Below are positions 1-7,841 of a stretch of 13,254 bases of DNA, one piece after another. Origin of the DNA: Chloromonas sp. AAM2. Its lineage: Eukaryota; Chlorophyta; Chlorophyceae; Chlamydomonadales; Chlamydomonadaceae. The stretch spans positions 5,497 through 18,750 of the forward strand of contig QAXH01006093.1 of assembly GCA_004335635.1 (NCBI GenBank). The letters run 5' to 3'. The position numbers and the translations under genes are program-made. Below the pieces are notes generated by a model, which was not told the origin of the DNA, did no database searches, and worked only from the letters and a program-made list of their open reading frames with translations. How positions within the stretch are numbered: the first letter of the stretch is position 1; each line of letters opens with the position of its first letter.

Positions 1-49
1 CTACCCCCCCCATCTGCCCCCTCCCTCACCTGCACCTGCCCCCCCTCAC
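1..49 (-). other. Start of the next malic enzyme intron, G-rich on the sense strand
   Basis: The donor GTGAGG follows the exon ending at 50. The remaining sequence is almost all G with scattered CA and GA, with two imperfect copies of GGCAGGTG-like units. It happens to end in AG at base 1, so a 49-nt intron is possible, but the window edge prevents a decision. Confidence 0.6.
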
Positions 50-2619
50 CTGCCCCCATGAACAGCACTCGCTGGTCCTTGAGCGCCGTGCCCGAGGCCT
101 TGGTGGCGCACAGCAGGGCGGCAAGCGTGATGGCGGCGGTGCCCTGAAGAGAAGCAAACAGAACACTGGGTGATCATAGGTGCTTGCAAGCAGGCATCCA
201 ATCACTGCCTTCAGCTAAGCCGACACTCTGGAAAGCACGAAGAGGAAGGACAGTGCTCGTATGCTTCAGTGGGTAGGTATCAAATCCCTAGAAAGCTGCA
301 GCAAGTGCCGGCTGTTGAGCTTCAGTACCCGGATGCAAAGGTGTGACCAGCGAAGCTGTAACTTGCACAGTTGTACATGACAAGTTGCATGTATCAAGCG
401 AGTGGTTGCGGACACCATGTTTAGGCAGGGACTGAGGTACATTTGCTGCCGGCTTGTGCACACATAGCACTGGCATTCCTGACTAGGCTGCCAAGCCGGC
501 CCTGTGGCTACTGTTGACTTCATTCAAAACACCGTTTGCGCATGGACTACCCACTGCGCCGACCCAACCTGCCATCAGCCTACCTACTACTGCTCAAAGC
601 CTCACTTGTATATCGTCATTGAAACAGCAATGTGAAGGGCCGTATCGCTCCAATAACCTGCATGGACGCACGCACACAGGATGCTGGGTCAAGCCAGACG
701 TGCGTTGGCAACGAACCCTCCAGTCAGAGTCAGTGCATGCTGCATGCTTCCGCCTACACCCGTACTGCAGTAAACTCACTCCCAGTACATAAGCATGAAT
801 GCAGTATCACCTCGGTTCACAGGCCACAATCCTTGCGCACCTGAATGCGTTTGCGTTGCCGAAATCCTCAAACTGCAGCAGCACGTGCTGCTGCCACTCC
901 TGCAGCGCTGTCATGAACTCATCCAACAGTGCGTCGTACTCCGCACCCCGAGCACGAGGTTGGTGCAGACCCGGATATCTGGGTACACAAGCAGTCGAAT
1001 TGGATTGAACTGCACCAGTTGCAGACAAAAAGAAACTGCAGTGACAGAAACAAGGCACATACACAGGAAGCAAGCGCAACAGTTTGGGAACGAACGAGCG
1101 GCACATGGCTGGACGCGGCTTCACTGACCCGGCCAAAGAACACCCACAACAGGACTAGCAGCACATTGAAGAGCTTCGTTCCAATACCTGAAAAGAGAAA
1201 AACTCGGAATAAGAAAATTACACCATGCATTTGCCCAGGAAAGTCATAAAAAAACAACACCCCGTCCATTTCTTCGCCCCGGGGTGGTGGTGGGGGGCGT
1301 AGGTGGTTCACCGCCCTTGACGCATAATCATTTATGATATTTTTGATATCAAGCCTTGACATGAGCCCTCGAGTTTCAACCCATGTAATCAAAGTACTCT
1401 CACGTTGGGTCGTTGATGAGTTCCTGGTTGTTTGTGCCCACATCCAGACAGACGGGCATGCACTCGCTAGGGTCGACACCTGCACACACACACACACACA
1501 GCAATCGTTGGAAATAAATGAGCCAATCAAAACCACAGGTTTCACATGCAGAATTTCCCTAAGCAGCAATGCGGGATCAGGGCCGCACTGTTGTCTCTGT
1601 GCACCCCCGTTGCTGCACACATTATTATGGCACACTGCAGCACCAGAGACATGGCAGTCTCAGAAAACTTTGCTGGACCTTCAAAACCTTGGGAGGAATA
1701 ATACGAGATATTCAAGGCCTCTATTCTAGCCTGGCATGTCCAATCTCTTGCTGCCGTACATGCAGTCCAGGTTTTGCAGCACTGGAACTGCGTGAATAAT
1801 GCTCTTGGCTGATGAGATTAGGAGCAACTTGCCTGCTGCGACGGTGTAGAGGGTGATCTTGCCTTCGCTGATGCCCATGCCTACGCACACAGCATCAACA
1901 CTGACAAGGGACCATCGGCATCGGAGCACAAACGCCATGTGTAGAGCGTGAAACGACAGTAGAAGTCGCATGCATGTTGTGATCACTTCGTTGGGGCCGG
2001 CTAATGACTCGGCCACATATAAATTTGCTGGCCAAGACCCATTCCTCACCGTCACTTGCCTGCCATCCATACAAGGGTGTACCAAACCATACTAGCGAAC
2101 CTTCCTTTCTACATGGCGTGCGCCGCTTGCTTGCCACCGTCCACCCACCAGCCCCTCTCACGCATGCACATGCCAGACATGCACTGTATCCATAGCAGGG
2201 TACCAATCCCCAGCATCTAAACTATGCCACCCAGCCCAACGCTCTTGTTGGTATTGTTATATAGCGTAGTGATACTCAACTGCCTTGTCCTGCTCACCTC
2301 CTGTGCCCAGATCTCCGAGCCCAAGGATACGCTCGCCATCCGTAGCCACCACCACTCGCACCTGACACGTCACAGATCCGGTGCAAGGGCGTAAGTGGCG
2401 GGCATATGCAGCACAACCACACGCAACTGACAAAACAAAAACGAGAATGAAGGCCATGTAAAAGGGGTGGTACAAGCAGCACGACATGGGTCTTTATGGC
2501 CGCTGGCCCAATCGGTGCAAGAGGCAGTGGCTTTGGGGGCCACTGGGTGCCACGGTGTCGTGGATGATATTGTGTCTAGCTGCAGTACCGTGGCCTGAAT
2601 TATGAGAAGTCATGTAGGA

Positions 2620-2651
<32 letters not shown>

Positions 2652-3588
2652 AATGTCGTGGTGACGATTGATTTTCGCTGAGTCGTTCCAGAATGCAGTG
2701 GTGCATGCGGCACGGCACAGGTCTCAACGGTCATTGGCCCGGTCTATGCAAACGGCTTTGGCATGATGTCAGCAGCTCGGCTACCTATCTGGCCTGCTAA
2801 CACCTGATGATGATGATGATGATGATGATGATATCGTGGTGACGGCATATCCTGTCTGTCCTTTGAAGCAATCATGTTCACCACCATGTGAATACCCAAC
2901 TGATCCTGCCATTCACCTCGCGCTGAGGCCAGGTCTTGAGCTTGTCAAGGATGCGTCCCTTGTCCTTGAGAGAGATGTACAGGCCCAAGGTGGTCAGCCC
3001 GGGCAGTTTGTGGTATTTCTGGCATGCCTCACCCACTGTTGGCGTGTAGATGAAGGGTAGCACCTCTTCGGTGCGGCTGGTGAGCAGCCTGCATGGGGAT
3101 GCGCGCATGAGCAACGCATGTGCACCAAAAGACCACGCAGTGTGCTCTAATCGTTTGCACTCTATGTTGCCAGACAGAAGACAGGAGAGAATGGGTCATG
3201 CGAAGGGCTTGCTCAAAGTGGCAAGATGCCTTCAATTGGTCCCTTTAGAAAGAGCATAATAGCAACTCTCAGGCCAGGCATGGACGCTCAACTACTCCTT
3301 TGGCAGCAGACAGGAACCTGGGTTCAGGCAAGTTTTCCATCTGCACTTCACCCGTCAACTGCAGTTCATCATCGCTTCACAACGTGCCCATCTCGTTTGT
3401 TCTGACGAGCCAGACGTGCACCCAATCCAATCATGCCGGATGATCACCCGAATCGGAAACATGCTCGCGCCATGTACTGACCTGTAATAGTCACCAGGAT
3501 GCTGCTCTCTTAGCTTGCGTAGGAACATGTACCGATCGATGGGGACTGACAGACCTCTAAGCTTCTCTAAAGCATCATCCTTCGACAT
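50..3588 (-). CDS. Malic enzyme (malate oxidative decarboxylase), eight exons visible, partial
   Basis: Malic enzymes convert malate to pyruvate, CO2 and NAD(P)H. Exons read on the minus strand: about 3588-3482, 3088-2917, 2361-2298, 1880-1833, 1479-1404, 978-841, 657-606 and 143-50. All phases join. Visible in order: [13 protein letters not shown], then the catalytic-tyrosine motif [25 protein letters not shown] (substrate-binding Arg), [13 protein letters not shown] (catalytic Lys), [10 protein letters not shown], the metal-ligand motif QFEDFGN, and CCFNDDIQ joined to GTAAITLA. The last visible exon ends at VLFMGAG, just where the NAD(P)-binding domain begins, so the cofactor and C-terminus lie off the left edge. 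The start is uncertain: 3588 is the first in-frame ATG, but the frame stays open to a stop at 3744-3742 and family members usually carry about 50 more N-terminal residues (NKG.AF and GLLPP motifs) that I could not place. Organelle targeting is undecided. The intron starting at 1832 uses a GC donor. Family call is very secure. Confidence 0.95.
1483..1500. repeat. (CA)9 microsatellite abutting a splice acceptor
   Basis: On the gene strand this is (TG)9 followed directly by CAG and the malic enzyme exon at 1479. It takes the place of a normal pyrimidine tract in the intron that also has the GC donor. Confidence 0.9.
2484..2845. repeat. Duplicated block with (GAT)n arrays inside malic enzyme intron 2
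   Basis: Two diverged copies, about 2484-2668 and 2709-2845. Each starts with a segment sharing GGTCT, TGGCCC, TGCAA and GGCTTTGG in order. Each then ends in a GATGAT run (about 2622-2650 and 2806-2832) followed by TCGTGGTGACG. It is wholly intronic between exons 3088-2917 and 2361-2298. Confidence 0.75.
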
Positions 3589-3821
3589 GATGTTATGATG
3601 CGCACAGAACCTTGTGAGGGCTGTCGTCGCAAGCGCCTTGGAAGTATGTACGTTGAATAGGGTCCTACAGACGGAATGGCAATTGATCCTGGCTGACAAG
3701 TGCAAAGGTGCCAAGTCAGTCGTTGGCGTTACTAATACGAATCATGTGGGCGTCAACTGGCGATCGTGCACGCCTCTGGCGATGCTTTTCTACCTGGGTT
3801 GAGCTGTACCTTGGTGAGCTA

Positions 3822-3863
3822 CCGGTTGCGATTCAGACTCCCAGCCTTGTCAACAGACAACAT
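3822..3863 (-). CDS. Possible 5' coding exon of the malic enzyme (tentative)
   Basis: An ATG at 3863-3861 opens a 42-nt reading frame of 13 codons plus CG, followed by GTAGCT, a usable donor. The phase matches a pyrimidine-rich acceptor (CCGTCTGTAG) ending at about 3668, giving a continuous frame into the 3482 exon. The result would be a short, basic, Ser/Thr/Arg-rich N-terminus compatible with an organelle transit peptide. It lacks the NKG.AF and GLLPP segments typical of the family, so other exons or another start remain possible. This is a phase-based inference without family support. Confidence 0.25.
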
Positions 3864-4082
3864 CTTGCCTTAAGCTCCAGCTTGTACTACGTTGGAGTAG
3901 ACGGAGGTCGAGTGTTTTGATTGCAAAATCCTGCACTTGGACATCGGCTCCACATTGGACGCATTGGGATGTATGTGTGTGCACGACGAGTACAAAGCAA
4001 TGCGTTCTTAGGGCGCAAACCTCGGGGTGTTTTGCACTGCTAGCTGGTAGCTGAGACAGCTGGCCAAGGCCAGACAATTGAT

Positions 4083-4087
4083 TTACA
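4083..4087 (-). terminator. Candidate TGTAA poly(A) signal for the PDI-like gene
   Basis: TGTAA is the poly(A) signal of volvocalean algae. This is the first one on the sense strand after the TAA at 4729, giving a 3' UTR of roughly 650 nt. That is long but within what is known for these algae. Inference only, and the five-base motif is weak by itself. Confidence 0.4.
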
Positions 4088-4514
4088 AGAGAGTGAATTG
4101 AAGGTGAATTGATTTCGATCGCCAGTCCTGAACAACTATTCGCCCAAAACCCCTCCTGTTTTCGTATCACCACCCGCCTGCGGATTGAATCCAGATTGGC
4201 CGTACGTACAAATGCCTGATCGTGATTGTACTTGTTGTTAATATGGCCCTCAGTCCGGGAAGGATTGCGCAGCGGTGGCAGGCGGGAACGGTAATGCTCA
4301 AAGACTAGTGGCTAGCCAAAGACGGGATGCCTAGTGGCTGTGCTGACGTTCAAGAATCCGGTCCGCCAGTCTGTCATATCACTGCCTTGCCTAAAGGAAT
4401 TAGCCCTGCAGGCTGGGTCTGGTACTTGGCATGCTGTTTTCGCCAGATCTTCAACCTAATCACTCGCAGCGAAATCAACGCACATGTGCACACCTCCACC
4501 ACGTCACTGTCCAT

Positions 4515-4605
4515 CTCACAGGAATTGTCCCAGAACTGGCAAACTCCTTTTTTTTGCGACTGCAACCACGTTTTTTTCATGGTGAAATGTTGCATACTCC
4601 CGCAG
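4515..4605 (+). repeat. Dispersed repeat copy carrying TGTCCCAGAACTGGCAAA
   Basis: The 18-nt string at 4526-4543 is exactly the reverse complement of 8651-8668. Similarity continues loosely into T-runs and a GTTGCA-rich segment also seen beside the 8.6-kb copy. It lies in the probable 3' UTR of the PDI-like gene. The antisense ORF across it has C..C pairs but no family I recognise. Confidence 0.6.
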
Positions 4606-4728
4606 TTGTTGCACACCGAGCAACCCACATCACCGGCACCACAAGGACACCAACGAGCCTAATCAGACGGATACACACGTATGCCAAGAAACCCAAGGTG
4701 TCAGGACAGGCTGTGCATGAGCGTGTGC

Positions 4729-6134
4729 TTAAACCTCTGTCAGCATCTCCTTGGCTGCCTCTTCAATGAAGCTCTTGAGAGCTGATAGCTCACGCTGCCC
4801 CCTGTACGCCTTGATCTCCTCGCCCTTGTATATGACCTTCAGCGTAGGATAGCCCTTGACCTGCATGGTGAACAAGCCATACAATTGTGCGACATGATCA
4901 ACTGTTCCACTTGTGGGACGGTGCAAGAATAGGAAAACTACATGACTGGGGTTGTGCAGCAGCCGTAACTGCTAAAGAAACGTAGCACGTGACATGGCAG
5001 GCGGAGATGGCGGACCATGCACAGTTACCCTGCATGGCTGGAGGTGCTCTGCCAGCCCACATGATGTATTGCCATGATGTGTGAGATGCATGACGTTGCG
5101 GCCAGCCTGGTAGATCAAATGCTGTATCGCAACTGATTGAACTGCCAGCAACCAAACCCCCGTGTGGGGCAGCTGATTGTTAGCCTCTGCCTGCTTAAAA
5201 GGGGCCACTTCTAGTGCACTTGTGCCAAAGACAACAATTCATTGGTTATTATTGCCCAGAATGGACCACCGCTGCTGCAACGGCTGCTGGCAATTATTCG
5301 TGCATGTCGACCATGGCAGCTTGCAGCCCCCTGCTTCGAAAGGCTTACCCCATGCCACATGGAAATTAGCAATCACAACATGTGGCCATGCCACCACCGA
5401 TTTTATTGCAATGCATGGTCATGCTATTGAGAACCCATACCGGTACTCACATCAAATGAGGTGCACACATCGCGATCCTGAGTGCAGTCTACGTGGCCAA
5501 TGGCGATTTGGCTGCTGTCCTTGTAGGTTGTGGCGAGCTTCTTCCATGTGTCAGCAAGGCGCTTGCAGTGACCTGTAATAGGGATTCATGACCATGCTCT
5601 GTGGTCGGTGTTCATCCTCTAAAAGGCTGCCAAGGCTGTGCGAACAACCGCGTGTTGCAACTCACCACACCATGGAGCATAGAATCTGCAGCCAACCAAA
5701 AGCAGACAACAATGCAGGTGGTGCACAAAGCGCTTGATGAGTGCAAAGATCATGCACAGGCTAGTCGCGTAGCGTTGGGCACCTAGCAGCCATGAGTAAG
5801 GTCGTGAAGCTGGGTGCAAAAACCCTTGCATGAAACCCCTCTAGGACCTCGGTCGCACTGCCAAAGCGCTAATCACACACTCACTTGACAAAATAGACTT
5901 TTCCATCGTTTACCTGCGGCAAAGAACAAGGTACAGGATCGCTGTCGGATCAACGTTGCAAGATCGCCATGGCCAAGACATGCCCTGGAACATGCTACAA
6001 CATTTGTATCGTCAGCGCACCGCGTCTTCATAGTTCTTTGAGGTCAGGTGCACGACGTTAGGTGACGTGAATTCGTCTGCGGAGGCCAAAGCTACGAAAA
6101 GGCCGACCAGCAGAGCACTAACAGTGCCCTTCAT
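4729..6134 (-). CDS. Small single-domain protein disulfide isomerase, PDIL5-1-like
   Basis: Five exons: 6134-6021, 5913-5885, 5685-5666, 5572-5451 and 4860-4729 (stop TAA at 4731-4729). They add to 417 nt, 138 residues, and every phase fits. Residues 1-19 (MKGTVSALLVGLFVALASA) are a clear signal peptide. One thioredoxin fold follows: FVKFYAPWCGHC at 46-57 with redox cysteines C54 and C57, an extra pair C84/C91 in DCTQDRDVC, and cis-Pro P100 in KGYPTLKV. The length and the second cysteine pair match the short plant PDIL5-1 type rather than multidomain PDIs; TXNDC5-type domains are also similar. No KDEL-like ER-retention tail is seen (it ends TEV), so it could be secreted or held by partners. 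It presumably forms or reshuffles disulfides of client proteins in the ER. Start choice: the only ATG giving a signal peptide, preceded by ACACACAAA. Confidence 0.93.
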
Positions 6135-6424
6135 TTTGTGTGTAAAGGAGTATCACAGTGCCAGACAGGGCAGAGACAACGCTGACTACAGTTGGGCAGG
6201 TTGGCATACAGGTCAGCTGATCTCGCCATGTGAGGCAACGATAACGGATAGCTTCTCCCCAGGTGCTTCGTAACGGCTGTGTTGAACGGATGTCATGCAC
6301 TTGTTCTCTTGCCCAGCGGCCATCCCAGCTGCAGGACGTGCAATGGGGTGTGAGCCCATTACGTTACAGCTTCTGAATGCCATCAACATTACGAAACAAA
6401 CACCAACCGACACTAAACCAGGTG

Positions 6425-6545
6425 ATGCAGCAGCAGCACGGCACCAGCACTAGCTCAAGATCCTGCAGCAGCTCCTGCAGCAGTCGAGTCAGAAGCGGCT
6501 GTTTTGGAGGTAGCCGCTGGTGAGCCAGGCGCAGCTGCAGCACCA
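6425..6545. repeat. CAG/CTG-rich low-complexity segment
   Basis: Runs of GCAGCAGC and CTGCAGCAGCTCCTGCAGCAG. The block CAGCAGCTCCTGCAGCAG recurs at about 10457, with similar sequence after it (GAGTCAGAAGC against GAGCCAGAGGC). Reads as a Leu/Gln-rich peptide in several frames, which is a composition effect. Confidence 0.6.
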
Positions 6546-7107
6546 ACCGTTGCAAAGAACGCTCTGGTGTTCAGCAACAGTCAACTGTGGGTTGAAGAGT
6601 GATCAGCCGTGAATGCGCAGCAGTGTGCAGATAACCACAACACGCTCAGTGACGACCAGCACCACTGCATCCCTTGGCTGGCATTCCCTCAGGGACTTGA
6701 GCAGGTACGGGCGAGGCATTGGGGTTGAAGTTCGAGTTCACAAGGTATCACCTCTGTTATCCATGTAGTCTCACAGTTGTTCATGCACCGAGTCAGTCTG
6801 CTCAGGCGAAACACTGCCTCACACAGGACACGAGGTGATGGTGAGTTGGGTCTGTTCACGGACTGAGCAGCTTGCCAGGACCAATTTGTTTGCTTCAAAA
6901 AAGCAATGGCCTGCACTGAATCCGTGCCAGGTTCTCTGGATGGTGAGCCTCAGACTCCAGGTTGTCCGATAGCAGGCAGCGGTGAATGAGTGACCAATGC
7001 CGCACCATGCACTACCATTTGTGACATGCCAGTGGATCTGGACTGCAGGAATCTGGACTGCAGAGCTGTTGCGCTGTCCTGGTGCGATATCACCGTCACA
7101 GACTTAA

Positions 7108-7134
7108 TTGTTACACAGGGAGGCCGTCAAAAGG

Positions 7135-7136
<2 letters not shown>
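7108..7136 (-). repeat. Tail-motif copy 1
   Basis: On the minus strand it reads TGACGGCCTCCCTGTGTAAC, lacking the GG of CCCTGGTGTAA. It ends in AATTAAG rather than a long TA run. Confidence 0.55.
7111..7115 (-). terminator. Candidate TGTAA poly(A) signal for the cysteine-rich gene
   Basis: This is the only TGTAA on the sense strand in the 730 nt after the stop at 7842. It lies inside a copy of the dispersed tail motif (CGGCCTCCCTGTGTAA on the minus strand), so the signal may have been brought in by a repeat. Inferred from motif and position only. Confidence 0.35.

Positions 7137-7166
<30 letters not shown>
7137..7166. repeat. (CA)15 microsatellite
   Basis: Thirty uninterrupted bases of CA, immediately beside the tail-motif copy at 7108-7136, in the downstream region of the cysteine-rich gene. 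Confidence 0.97.
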
Positions 7167-7167
<1 letters not shown>

Positions 7168-7841
7168 GCAGCATGAAGGCTACTGTGTTGCAGACACAAC
7201 GAAACGTTGCAAATGTAAGAATGTGGCGCAACTGCAAACACAGTTGGCGCCACTAAGAATCTGAATCCGAGTCCAAGCAGACAGCTGATGGTTGATGGTT
7301 GTGTCAAGCAAGCAAAGAAAAAAAACAAAGAGCAAACCATATGCCAAAAGAGCAAAGTACATTCAACTGCATTGAACCATATGTTAGAGTCAGCGACTAA
7401 TTGCCGCAAGCTCTTGCACATAATGCACTGTGTCAAAGTGACAATGATGAACAGAGTGACACTGGCACTGCCGGTGGCGAAATTCAAATCATCAACTTGC
7501 TGTCGCTCGCAATACAATCAGCAGCTCGTGTCTGCATTCAAAATCAGCATGCCATTATCATAAGGTGTGGCTAGAGAGAAAACCTTGAACACCCATGTCA
7601 AATGACGTGTCAATCAAGCACGTGCAAGCGTCAAATGAAACCGCCACTTAACAGCGTTAGTCAACCTGCAGTTTATGAAGCTGTCAACACAATCCAATTG
7701 CAAAAGCTGTCATGCACTGTATGGTACCATGTTGGCAAAAACGGGCCTGCTGCCCCGCTGTTGTCGTATTATGCATCCACATGACCATGTCATTTGACAA
7801 GAAAGACGCAGCAGGTGATAGTGTGGAGCGCTTGTTGGCCC

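Larger units (their letters stand above)
6135..7841. other. Intergenic: 5' flank of the PDI-like gene and 3' flank of the cysteine-rich gene
   Basis: No exon with family similarity was found on either strand. It contains the CAG-rich segment, the (CA)15 tract, one tail-motif copy at about 7108-7136 and the likely 3' UTR of the cysteine-rich gene. No TATA box or other promoter element could be identified upstream of 6134. Confidence 0.6.

Noticed and set aside
919..1635. 238-codon open frame on the minus strand, the longest in the window
   Set aside because: It runs through malic enzyme exons at 1479-1404 and 978-841 in the wrong frame and through the intron between them. The conserved protein is in another frame with good splice sites.
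2494..2727. Histidine-rich open frame on the minus strand
   Set aside because: The His run is just the GAT repeat read in one frame inside an intron.
4374..4628. Minus-strand frame with C..C pairs suggesting a zinc-binding peptide
   Set aside because: It covers the dispersed repeat copy; the related 8.6-kb copy does not keep the cysteines. It also lies in the probable 3' UTR of the PDI-like gene.
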